DNA of 64,000 bases from Roseateles hydrophilus (lineage in GTDB: Bacteria; Pseudomonadota; Gammaproteobacteria; Burkholderiales; Burkholderiaceae_C): assembly GCF_026712245.1 (NCBI RefSeq), contig NZ_JAPPUY010000003.1:124001-188000 (forward strand), in the 5' to 3' direction. Made by a program: the position numbers and the translations under genes. Positions 1 to 7,653 of the stretch are shown here, piece by piece (the first letter of the stretch is position 1; each line of letters starts with the position of its first letter). Below the pieces are notes generated by a model. The model was not told the origin of the DNA and did no database searches. It saw only the letters and a list, made by a program, of their open reading frames with translations.

Positions 1-888
1 GGCGCCGCGCAGGCCGGCTCGGTGCTGCCGCAGGGCTGTGACCGCCCGGTGGCCGTCAACGCCACGCAGCAGGACCGGCTGCTGCGCTTCACGGCCGTGG
101 TGCGCGAGGCGCTGGCCGCGTCGGGCGCGCCGGCCGCGCTGGTCGCCCGCTCCGGCACCGACCTGTCACGCCTGGGCCTGCGCTACTCGCACGCCGCCGT
201 CGCGCTGGCCGAGGGGCTGGACACGCCCTGGGCCGTGCGCCAGCTCTACTACGCCTGCGCCGAGGGCCAGCCGCGCCTGTTCGACCAGGGCCTGGCCGGC
301 TTCGTGACCGGCAGCGACGATCCCGACGTCGGCTACCTCAGCGTGCTGCTGCTGCCGCCCGAGGCCGGCGCCGCGCTGGCCGCCGCCACGCTGGACCGGC
401 CGCGCGCGCTGGCGCTGCTGAACGCGCGCTACAGCGCCAATGCCTACCCGTTCAGCACCGAGTACCAGAACTGCAACCAGTGGGTGGCCGAGCTGCTGGC
501 CGCCGCCATCGCCGGCAGCACCACGCGCACCGAAGCCCAGGCCTGGCTGCAGCGCGAGGGCTATGCGCCGCAGCCGGTGCGCGTGTCGCCGTGGCTGATG
601 CTGGCGGGCCGCTTCGTGCCCTGGGTGCGCTTTCACGACCACCCGGACGCGCTGCTGCAGGCCGGCCTCGTGCAGACCAGCCTGCCCGACAGCCTGGAGG
701 CCTTCGCGCTCAAGCGCTGGCCCGGCGCCCGGCGGCTGGAGTTCTGCCATGGGCCAAAGGGTGTGTTGCGCAGCCTCGACGGCAAGCCGCTGCCGGCCGG
801 CTGCGTGGCGCAGGCTGAGGTCAGCGCGGCTGATGGACGGCACGCCGCCGCAGCAGCGCCAACACTGCCAGACCGGCCAATCCCATGA
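1..888 (+). CDS. DUF2145 family protein (5' end outside window)
   Basis: The frame is open from the first base. The residues there (GAAQAG) look like the end of a signal peptide, so the true start lies upstream of the window and the GTG at 22 is probably internal. The body has the features of the DUF2145 family common in Burkholderiales: a GLRYSHAAVAL segment, paired cysteines, and an EYQNCNQWVAE motif whose Cys and upstream His resemble a papain/NlpC-like pair. Function is unknown and a periplasmic location is inferred. The last 22 codons overlap the 3' end of the convergent PEP-CTERM gene. That tail is Ala/Pro-rich and lies past the usual end of the family (a PLPAGC-type motif), so it may be stop-codon read-through. 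Confidence 0.8.
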   Translation, partial: GAAQAGSVLPQGCDRPVAVNATQQDRLLRFTAVVREALAASGAPAALVARSGTDLSRLGLRYSHAAVALAEGLDTPWAVRQLYYACAEGQPRLFDQGLAGFVTGSDDPDVGYLSVLLLPPEAGAALAAATLDRPRALALLNARYSANAYPFSTEYQNCNQWVAELLAAAIAGSTTRTEAQAWLQREGYAPQPVRVSPWLMLAGRFVPWVRFHDHPDALLQAGLVQTSLPDSLEAFALKRWPGARRLEFCHGPKGVLRSLDGKPLPAGCVAQAEVSAADGRHAAAAAPTLPDRPIP

Positions 889-1573
889 GCGCCGCGGATG
901 GTTCAGGTACCGGCGTCGTGATGAGGCTCAGCCGGTCCAGCCGCGTCGCGCTTGCGTCGGGCGCCTCGACGCCGCCCGCCAGGTCGCTCCCATTTGTGTA
1001 CACAGCCGCGATCGTGCCAACGAACAGCAGCTTGTTCAGGTCGATCCCGGTTGCCGTGGGCAAGGCATCACCGGGCTGCAGCAGGCCGGTGGTGCCGATC
1101 AGCTCGACGCTCCACTCATAGCGCGCTGATGCACCGCAGTCGCTGGTGCTGCAGACCGCGGACATGCCGAAGAACGTGATCTTCTCGTATGTGCCGGCGG
1201 GCAGGATGCCGAACGCGCCGTCATAGTCCCAGGCCGTCTTGATGTTGATGTAGTTCAGTGCGGAGGTGGCAGCAAAACCGCCGTCCACGACCACATTCAG
1301 GCCACCCGTGCCCTGCAGCTGCCAGCCCCGGTCGAAGTCCGCCGTCGGCCCATCCACGCGCTGAACCAGCAGCGAAGACCAGCTCATCTGCACGCTAAAG
1401 GTCTTGCCGAGCCAGCTTTGCAGCTGATTCGGGACGCCGCCCAGGTCGCTGCCGATGAGCTCGGTGGTGAACTGCCCGGTGGTGGCCAGGTGGTGCTGGT
1501 CAGCGGCCTGCGCTGCAGGCGTCGTACAAGCAAGGGCGCAAAGCGCCGCGATAGTGGACATGAGCGTGCGCAT
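821..1573 (-). CDS. PEP-CTERM sorting domain protein
   Basis: A 250-residue secreted protein. It has an N-terminal signal peptide ending near AAQA and a C-terminal sorting signal: VPEPSAALMG, a hydrophobic helix, then an RRR cluster. PEP-CTERM proteins are processed by an exosortase and usually end up in the exopolysaccharide or outer surface. The central domain is not recognised; it is rich in aromatic and Gly residues and contains two Cys about 6 residues apart (CSTSDC) that could form a disulfide. The chosen ATG has GGGGAA about 6 bases upstream. The gene is monocistronic and convergent with the DUF2145 gene, overlapping it by 68 bases. No exosortase gene is in the window. Confidence 0.88.
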   Translation of the reverse strand: MRTLMSTIAALCALACTTPAAQAADQHHLATTGQFTTELIGSDLGGVPNQLQSWLGKTFSVQMSWSSLLVQRVDGPTADFDRGWQLQGTGGLNVVVDGGFAATSALNYINIKTAWDYDGAFGILPAGTYEKITFFGMSAVCSTSDCGASARYEWSVELIGTTGLLQPGDALPTATGIDLNKLLFVGTIAAVYTNGSDLAGGVEAPDASATRLDRLSLITTPVPEPSAALMGLAGLAVLALLRRRAVHQPR

Positions 1574-1767
1574 GGCGTTTCCCCGACGAGTGATGACGCT
1601 GCAGTCTAGGCACGCGTTCGAGCGTGTCCATCAGCAAGTGTGGGGGCAGCAGCGATGCTAGGGGGACGGAGCTGGTGCCACCACTTCGGGCGCCTCACGA
1701 CCCTGCCGGGTTGGGGGGAGGGTACAGCTGTGGAGCGGCCAGCCTAGCGGCGCGAGAAAATGCCCGC

Positions 1768-2673
1768 ATGACCTCCACCGCTCCCGCCGCCACGCCGCCC
1801 TCGCGGCTTGCGCTCTACCTGCAACTCATCCGCTGGGACCGCCCGGCCGGCTGGCTGCTGCTGCTGTGGCCCACGCTGGCGGCGCTGTGGATCGCGGCGG
1901 ACGGCTTCCCCGGCTGGCACCTGCTGATCGTCTTCACGCTGGGCACGGTGCTGATGCGCTCGGCCGGCTGCTGCGTGAACGACGTCGCCGACCGCGATTT
2001 CGACCGCCACGTGAAGCGCACCGCGCAACGGCCGGTGACGACGGGCGCGGTGTCGGTGAAGGCCGCGCTGACGCTGGGCGCGGCGCTGGCGCTGGCGTCC
2101 TTCGGCCTGGTGCTGACGACCAACCCGCCGGCCATCCTGCTGAGCTTTCCTGCGCTGGCCGTGGCCATCGCCTACCCGTTCGCCAAGCGCGTGCTGGCCA
2201 TGCCGCAGGCGGTACTGGGCGTGGCGTTCTCGTTCGGCATCCCGATGGCGTTCGCCGCCGCGCTGGGCGGCATGGAGTGGCACCTGCGATCGGTGCCGCT
2301 GTCGGCCTGGGCGCTGCTGGTGGCCAACCTGTTCTGGGTGCTGGCCTACGACACCGAGTACGCGATGGTGGACCGCGACGACGACCTGAAGATCGGCGTG
2401 CGCTCCTCAGCCGTCGCGCTGGGCCGCTGGGATGTGGCCGGCATCATGGGCTTCTATGCGGCCTTCCTCGGGCTGTGGACCTGGCTGGGCCTGCGCCTGG
2501 GGCTGGGCGCGTGGTTCCTGGCCGGCATGGCCGTGGCGGCCGCGCAGGCGCTGTGGCACTACACGCTGATCCGCCACCGCAGCCGCGACGACTGCTTCCG
2601 CGCCTTCCGCGCCAACCACTGGCTGGGCTTCGCGGTGTTTGCCGGCACGGCGCTGGACCTGGCGCTGCGCTGA
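1768..2673 (+). CDS. ubiA: 4-hydroxybenzoate octaprenyltransferase UbiA
   Basis: A membrane prenyltransferase that attaches the polyprenyl tail to 4-hydroxybenzoate in ubiquinone synthesis, at the inner membrane. The protein is about 301 residues, the usual UbiA length. It has the two Asp-rich prenyl-diphosphate/Mg sites, NDVADRDFD near residue 74 and [12 protein letters not shown] near residue 195, and roughly eight hydrophobic helices. The frame is open from 1624, but the ATG at 1768 gives the normal N-terminus ([18 protein letters not shown]). The longer frame would add 48 residues that look non-coding. The partner enzyme gene ubiC (chorismate lyase) lies about 3.6 kb downstream on the other strand. 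Confidence 0.96.
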   Translation: MTSTAPAATPPSRLALYLQLIRWDRPAGWLLLLWPTLAALWIAADGFPGWHLLIVFTLGTVLMRSAGCCVNDVADRDFDRHVKRTAQRPVTTGAVSVKAALTLGAALALASFGLVLTTNPPAILLSFPALAVAIAYPFAKRVLAMPQAVLGVAFSFGIPMAFAAALGGMEWHLRSVPLSAWALLVANLFWVLAYDTEYAMVDRDDDLKIGVRSSAVALGRWDVAGIMGFYAAFLGLWTWLGLRLGLGAWFLAGMAVAAAQALWHYTLIRHRSRDDCFRAFRANHWLGFAVFAGTALDLALR

Positions 2674-2768
2674 GGGAGTGAAAAGTCACGCGTGATCGCG
2701 CAGCGCGGCGAGCCGACGCGCCGCCGGACCCACGTACATTGCCCGCCATCGTCCCGGGGAGTGAATCG

Positions 2769-4376
2769 ATGTCCGATGTGTTGCGTGCGCCGCTGTCGCT
2801 GGCCTTGCTGCTGAGCTTGGCACTGGCCGGCTGTGGCGGCGGTGGGGGGGGTGGCGGCACGTCGACCACCGGAGGCGGTGGCGGCAGCAGCGGCAGCGCG
2901 TCGCCCAACCCGCAGGGGCCGTCGTCCAGCTTCGCGCAGCAATGCGCCGCCAACAACACGCTGGCCGCCGCCGGGCTGCGCACCGCCACGCTGGACACCG
3001 AGAAGAAGTGGCTGCGCGCCTACGTGGACGAGGCCTACCTGTGGCGCGACGAGGTGCCCACGGTCGACCCGTCCGCCGCGGCCTACAGCGGCAGCGACGC
3101 CTTTGTCGCGATGGACAACTACTTCGAGGCCCTCAAGACCCCGCAGCTGACCGACACCGGCCAGCGGCGCGACCGCTTCAGCTTCACCTACGCCACCGAT
3201 AAGTGGAACGCGCTGAGCAGCAGCGGCCAGGAGGCGGGCTACGGCATCGAATGGCGGCTGGCCAGCACCACGCCGCCGCGGCAGATCCGCGTGGCCTATG
3301 TCGAGCCGGGCAGCCCGGCGGAGCGGGCCGGTGTGATGCGCGGCGACGAGCTCGTCAGCGCCGATGGCTACAGCGCCGACGTGTCCAGCGACGCGGGCGT
3401 GGACGGGCTGAACGCGGCGATGTACCCCGAGGCGGCCAACGCCGCGCACAGCTTCGTGTTCAACCGCAGCGGCAGCGGCACGCTGACCCGCAGCCTGACC
3501 AGCGCCATCATCACCAAGACCCCCGTGCCGCAGGCCCGCGTGCTGAGCACGCCGCAGGGCAAGCGTGCCGGCTACCTGGTGTTCCATGACCACATCGCCT
3601 CGGCCGAGCAGCCGCTGATCGACGCGATGCGCAGCTTCCAGCAGCAGGGCGTGAACGAACTGGTGCTGGACCTGCGCTACAACGGCGGCGGCTACCTCTA
3701 CCTCGCCAGCGAGCTGGCCTACATGATCGCGGGCACGGCACGCACCAGCGGCCAGGCCTTCGAGACGCTGCGCTACAACGCGCGGCGCAGCGCCGACAAC
3801 CGCACCACGCCGTTCTACAGCACCTCCTGCCTGCTGGTGGGCAACCGCTGCACGCAGGAGCTGCCGCTGCCCGCGCTCAACCTCAGCCGGGTCTACGTGC
3901 TGGCGCAGTCAGGCACCTGCTCCGCCAGCGAGGCCCTCGTCAACAGCCTGCGCGGCGTGGGCGTGGAGGTGGTGCTGATCGGCGGCAAGACCTGCGGCAA
4001 GCCCTATGGCTTCACGGCCAAGGACAACTGCGGCATCAGCTATTTCCCCATCGAGTTCACCGGCGTCAATGCGCAGGGCTTCGGTGACTACGCCGACGGC
4101 TTCGAGCCCACCGCCAGCGGCACCACGGGCACCCGCTTCGTGAAGGGCTGCACCGTGGCCGACGACTTCAGCCGCGCCCTGGGTGACACCAGCGAGTCCC
4201 TGCTCGCCTCGGCGCTTGGCCATGCAGACACAGGCAGCTGCCCGGTGCTGCCGGGCGTGTCGTCCGCCACCGCGCGCGCCCAGGGTGCCTTGCACGGCGA
4301 GGGCGGCGAGGGCGGTGTGGCGCTGATGCCGCGCCGCCACCCGGCGCGCGACAACCGCATCTGGATCGCGCGCTAG
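2769..4376 (+). CDS. S41 family (C-terminal processing-like) peptidase, lipoprotein
   Basis: A predicted periplasmic lipoprotein protease of about 535 residues. The N-terminus has a hydrophobic segment and the lipobox LALAGC, then a long Gly/Ser linker. A PDZ-like segment (YVEPGSPAERAGVMRGDEL) precedes the S41 catalytic domain. That domain contains LVLDLRYNGGG, the probable nucleophile Ser in SGTCSASEALVN and the probable general-base Lys in GGKTCGKPYG. Additional Cys pairs may form disulfides. The ATG at 2769 is preferred over 2739 because GGGGAG lies 7 bases upstream. A run of eight G residues (2844-2851) codes part of the linker. The gene ends in a hairpin shared with the convergent oxidoreductase gene. 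Confidence 0.9.
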   Translation: MSDVLRAPLSLALLLSLALAGCGGGGGGGGTSTTGGGGGSSGSASPNPQGPSSSFAQQCAANNTLAAAGLRTATLDTEKKWLRAYVDEAYLWRDEVPTVDPSAAAYSGSDAFVAMDNYFEALKTPQLTDTGQRRDRFSFTYATDKWNALSSSGQEAGYGIEWRLASTTPPRQIRVAYVEPGSPAERAGVMRGDELVSADGYSADVSSDAGVDGLNAAMYPEAANAAHSFVFNRSGSGTLTRSLTSAIITKTPVPQARVLSTPQGKRAGYLVFHDHIASAEQPLIDAMRSFQQQGVNELVLDLRYNGGGYLYLASELAYMIAGTARTSGQAFETLRYNARRSADNRTTPFYSTSCLLVGNRCTQELPLPALNLSRVYVLAQSGTCSASEALVNSLRGVGVEVVLIGGKTCGKPYGFTAKDNCGISYFPIEFTGVNAQGFGDYADGFEPTASGTTGTRFVKGCTVADDFSRALGDTSESLLASALGHADTGSCPVLPGVSSATARAQGALHGEGGEGGVALMPRRHPARDNRIWIAR

Positions 4377-4395
4377 GAGCCTGTCGGGCTCCTAG
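4373..4395. terminator. Bidirectional hairpin covering both stop codons
   Basis: A perfect 9-bp stem (CTAGGAGCC at 4373-4381, GGCTCCTAG at 4387-4395) with a 5-base loop lies between two convergent genes. It contains the TAG stop of each. There is no strong U-tract on either side, so it may act as a weak terminator or an RNA 3'-end protector. Confidence 0.6.
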
Positions 4396-5423
4396 CCCTT
4401 CTTGTTCACGCCTCCGGGCAGGCGCTCACGGATCGCGTCGCTCCAGCGCAGCAGGCCCAGCGTCTCGCTGTGCGGCATGCGCGGGCTCTCCAGCAGGCCG
4501 GCGCGGATGCAGGCCTGCGCCTCGGCGATCTCGCCCTCGAAGCCATTGACGGCATGCGGCGCGTCGAAACGCTGCACCGGCGCCTTGCGCGTGACCAGCT
4601 CCACCGCCTCCGAGCCCCAGAAGTCCACCGGAAAGCGCAGCGCGGCCTTGGCGCCCATCGCCTCGAAGGCGTTCATCGACGACGCGTCGAAACCGCAGCG
4701 GAACTGCGACGTGACGCCGCCGGGAAAGTGGAACGTGGCCGTGACGGACGCATCCACGCCGGTGGGTGCCAGCGTGGCGGCCACGTCGATGCACTCGGGC
4801 TCGGGGCACTCGCCGCCGTTCATCTGCTGCAGCACCCAGCGCGTGACGACGAGGTTGTAGATGCCGATGTCCCACAGCGCCCCGCCGGCCAGCGCCGGGT
4901 TCCAGCAGCGGTGCGTCAGGTCCGCAGGGCCCGTGAAGCAGAAGGTGGAGGCCATCGCGCGCAGCTCGCCGATGGCGCCCTCGCGCAGCAGCCGGCCGGC
5001 CAGCTCGTAGGCGGGCAGGAAGCGCGTCCACACCGCCTCCATCAGGAACACGCCGCGCTCGCGGGCCAGGGTGATCAGCGCCTGGCCTTCCTCCAGCGAC
5101 GTGACCAGCGGCTTCTCGCACAGCACCGGTTTGCCGGCCAGCAGTGCGGCGCGGATGTACTCGCCGTGGTGGGAGTGAGGCGTGGCGATGTAGACCGCGT
5201 CTACATCACCGTCGGCCAGCAGCTCGGCCAGCACCGTGGTCACGCGCGCCGGTGCGCCGTCACCCCGCCACTGCTCGGCATAGGCCTGGCCCTTGGCGGC
5301 GTCGCGCGCGAACACCGCGGCCAGACGCGCCCCGGGCACGCCGGCCAGCGCGCCGGCAAAACGGTTGGCAATGCCGCCCGGGCCGATCACGCCCCAGCGG
5401 AAGGATTCTTGGTGTTCAGTCAT
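4392..5423 (-). CDS. Gfo/Idh/MocA family NAD(P)-dependent oxidoreductase
   Basis: A dehydrogenase of about 343 residues with an N-terminal Rossmann fold (GVIGPGGIANRF) and the family signature CEKPL near residue 100. The YIATPHSHH segment and the C-terminal GFDxSxxNxFE region resemble the trans-dihydrodiol/D-xylose dehydrogenase branch that oxidises or reduces sugars or cyclic diols with NAD(P). The substrate is not determinable from sequence. The ATG at 5423 (MTEHQESF) is chosen over the in-frame TTG four codons upstream. It is a single gene, convergent with the S41 protease and sharing its hairpin terminator. Confidence 0.9.
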   Translation of the reverse strand: MTEHQESFRWGVIGPGGIANRFAGALAGVPGARLAAVFARDAAKGQAYAEQWRGDGAPARVTTVLAELLADGDVDAVYIATPHSHHGEYIRAALLAGKPVLCEKPLVTSLEEGQALITLARERGVFLMEAVWTRFLPAYELAGRLLREGAIGELRAMASTFCFTGPADLTHRCWNPALAGGALWDIGIYNLVVTRWVLQQMNGGECPEPECIDVAATLAPTGVDASVTATFHFPGGVTSQFRCGFDASSMNAFEAMGAKAALRFPVDFWGSEAVELVTRKAPVQRFDAPHAVNGFEGEIAEAQACIRAGLLESPRMPHSETLGLLRWSDAIRERLPGGVNKKG

Positions 5424-5535
5424 GGCGAGCAGCAATGCAGCGGTGGCCCGGACGGAGGCCCGGGCCGGCCGCGCATTGTGGGCGCCACGGCGCTGCGCCG
5501 AGGTTCAAGCCGGTTTCATCAACCGGGCGTCGCCC

Positions 5536-6081
5536 TCACTTGCCGAGCAGGGCCGCCATCTCCTGCTTCAGCACCTTGGCCTGGGCGCGGCGCTCCTTGG
5601 TCGCGGCGCGCTGGTAGGCCTCCTCGGCCTTCTCGCGCAGCGCGACGGCGCGCGCCAGCGCCTCCTGGTAGCGCTCGATGGTGTAGGTGTTCTCGGTGCC
5701 GATGTAGACGCTGCGCGCCAGCGGCGTGTCGCCGAAGCGAGGCAGGGTTACCGCGAAGCTGCAATCACGGACACGACTGCCCGCGCGCTGGCGAACGATG
5801 GGGCCGGAAATGCCCGACGGCAGGTCGCTCTGTTTTTTGCGGCTGGGCGTGCGGCGCAGGCGCGACGGTGCGGGCATCGTCGCGATGCGTTTGAGCAGTT
5901 CCTTGGTGGCCAGCACCAGTGCCTTCTTGGCGCCGCTGCCGTCCTGGCTGTGATCGGAGTACAGCTTGGTGCCGCCGTAGCGCAACTGCCAGCCGTGGGT
6001 GGAAAGGTGATCGATGCGCTGGATGCACTGCGGCACCATGAAACGCTCGCCGGTGAAGATCGCGACATCACGGGTCTTCAT
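5536..6081 (-). CDS. Small AP2-like domain hypothetical protein
   Basis: A 181-residue basic protein. Residues about 85-150 (SGISGP..., FAVTLPRFG, a charged helix around ERYQEALARAVALREKAEE) resemble AP2-type DNA-binding units found in many betaproteobacterial hypothetical proteins. This similarity is from memory and weak. The C-terminus is a Lys/Arg/Glu-rich helix. The start at 6081 has GGGAC about 6 bases upstream and gives a sensible MKTRDVAIFTG N-terminus; the longer open frame upstream is ignored. It is a single gene with no obvious partner. A DNA-binding role is inferred. Confidence 0.6.
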   Translation of the reverse strand: MKTRDVAIFTGERFMVPQCIQRIDHLSTHGWQLRYGGTKLYSDHSQDGSGAKKALVLATKELLKRIATMPAPSRLRRTPSRKKQSDLPSGISGPIVRQRAGSRVRDCSFAVTLPRFGDTPLARSVYIGTENTYTIERYQEALARAVALREKAEEAYQRAATKERRAQAKVLKQEMAALLGK

Positions 6082-6257
6082 GTTTGTCCCAACTGTTCTT
6101 GTGCCTGCCTTTGCGGGGTCCGCGGCAGGTCGTCTAACGCCCCTCTGCAAGGGCAGATTTTATGAGCGCCATGCGCCGCACCGCGCATTTATGACTGGGT
6201 GAAAACACCGTCATTGTTCACGCGTCAGCCCGCTGACAGCTGACCGCGCCGTCAGCG

Positions 6258-6791
6258 CTAACGCCCGGGCCGGTGCCGCCGCAGTTCGGGCGCGAACAGC
6301 TCCATCACGCGCAACTGCGCGCCGCCGCGGCTGAACACCGAGTTGCGCGACCACAGCATCTGCGCCGGCATGGCCTCGCCCGTGGCAGCCAGCCACTGGC
6401 GCTCGGCATGCCGGCGGGTGTGGCCGTGGCGCGAGAGCCGGCGCGGCTGCAGCTCACTGCGACGGATGCGGTCGTCGTCGTACAGCAGGTGGGCCAGCGG
6501 GCGGGCACCCAAGCCCTTCACCGCCCGCCACGGCCCCGTGGTGGCGCGCTGGTGCAGCGCCGAGCGGGCCCACACCAGCGGCCGGTCGTCCACGCGCAGG
6601 ATGACCTCGCGCACCACCGTGAGCCCGCGCGGCGGCAGGCCCAGCGCGGCGCGCTCCAGCGCCCGGAACGGCGCCACACGCTGGCGCAGCACCTGCACGC
6701 TGAAACGCTCGCCCAGCCGCGCCAGCCGGCGGCTCAGCGAGCCCGGCGCACGCAGCCAGTCGCGCAGGCTGTCGCGAGTGGCGATGCCCAT
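6258..6791 (-). CDS. ubiC: Chorismate lyase UbiC
   Basis: Converts chorismate to 4-hydroxybenzoate plus pyruvate, the first committed step to ubiquinone and the source of UbiA's substrate. At 177 residues it has normal family length. Recognisable segments are VREVILRVDDRPLVWARS (active-site Arg region), the short G-x-x-PLAHLLYDD block, and the C-terminal LWSRNSVF...LRVMELFAPEL with the conserved Glu. It starts 4 bases after the proC stop, so it is probably co-transcribed and translationally coupled with proC. Identification rests on block similarity to E. coli UbiC, which is quite divergent overall. Confidence 0.87.
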   Translation of the reverse strand: MGIATRDSLRDWLRAPGSLSRRLARLGERFSVQVLRQRVAPFRALERAALGLPPRGLTVVREVILRVDDRPLVWARSALHQRATTGPWRAVKGLGARPLAHLLYDDDRIRRSELQPRRLSRHGHTRRHAERQWLAATGEAMPAQMLWSRNSVFSRGGAQLRVMELFAPELRRHRPGR

Positions 6792-6795
6792 GGGT

Positions 6796-7611
6796 TCAGC
6801 CGAATTCCTTGCCGAGTTCGGCGGCGCGGTGCTGTGCGGCGATCACGGCGCGCCGGATGGCCGCGTCCACGCCATCGGCCTGCAACGCCGTGATGGCCGC
6901 ATGCGTGGTGCCGCCCTTGCTCGTCACGCGCTCGCGCAGCGTGGTGGGCGACTCGGGCGACGCCAGCCCCAGCGCCGCCGCGCCCTGGCAGGTGGCCAGC
7001 GCGAGGCGCCGGCCCTGCTCGGCGCTCAGGCCCATGTCCTGTGCCGCGGCCATCATGGCCTCGACGAAGAAGAAGAAATACGCCGGGCCCGAGCCCGACA
7101 GCGCCGTCACGGCGTCCAGGTCGTCCTCACGCTCCACCCACAGCGTCTGCCCCGTGGGCTGCAGCAGGTGCTCGACGGCGGCGCGCTCCACGGCCGACAC
7201 CGCCGGCCGCGCATACAGCCCGGCAATGCCCTGGCCGATCAGGGCTGGCGTGTTGGGCATGCTGCGCACGATGCGCTCGCTGCCGGTCAGGCGCACCAGC
7301 GCCTGCGACGGGATGCCCGCCATCACCGACAGGTGCAGCGCGCCGCCCAGCCAGGCCTGCAGCGGCTCGGCTGCCGCGGTGAACAGCTGCGGCTTGACGG
7401 CCCACACCACCGTGGCAACGCCCGCCAGTGCGGCGTCACCCGCGGGCCGGGCCTCGATGCCGAAGTCGGCCCGCAGCTTGTCGCGCTGCGGCGCGTGGGG
7501 TTCGATGACGAGCACGTCGGCCGCCTTGACCTGCCCCGCCCGCAGCAGGCCGCCAAGAATGGCGCCGGCCATGTTGCCGCCACCGATGAAGGCGATCTGT
7601 TCTGAACTCAT
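6796..7611 (-). CDS. proC: Pyrroline-5-carboxylate reductase
   Basis: Reduces pyrroline-5-carboxylate to proline with NAD(P)H, the last step of proline synthesis in the cytosol. At 271 residues it is standard length. It has an N-terminal Rossmann motif (FIGGGNMAGAI), the RSMPNTPALIGQG block and the C-terminal signature ALSGSGPAYFFFFVEAM followed by LRERVTSKGGTT. It is the first gene of a two-gene unit with ubiC, an arrangement that joins unrelated pathways. The proline catabolic gene putA lies elsewhere in the window (about 45-48 kb). Confidence 0.97.
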   Translation of the reverse strand: MSSEQIAFIGGGNMAGAILGGLLRAGQVKAADVLVIEPHAPQRDKLRADFGIEARPAGDAALAGVATVVWAVKPQLFTAAAEPLQAWLGGALHLSVMAGIPSQALVRLTGSERIVRSMPNTPALIGQGIAGLYARPAVSAVERAAVEHLLQPTGQTLWVEREDDLDAVTALSGSGPAYFFFFVEAMMAAAQDMGLSAEQGRRLALATCQGAAALGLASPESPTTLRERVTSKGGTTHAAITALQADGVDAAIRRAVIAAQHRAAELGKEFG

Positions 7612-7653
7612 GGGGCGCGAGTCTACGGGCCCGCCGGATCGGCCGCGCCCGCC

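Noticed and set aside
1624-1767. N-terminal extension of UbiA
   Set aside because: The extra 48 residues are not typical of the family and the ATG at 1768 gives the normal start.
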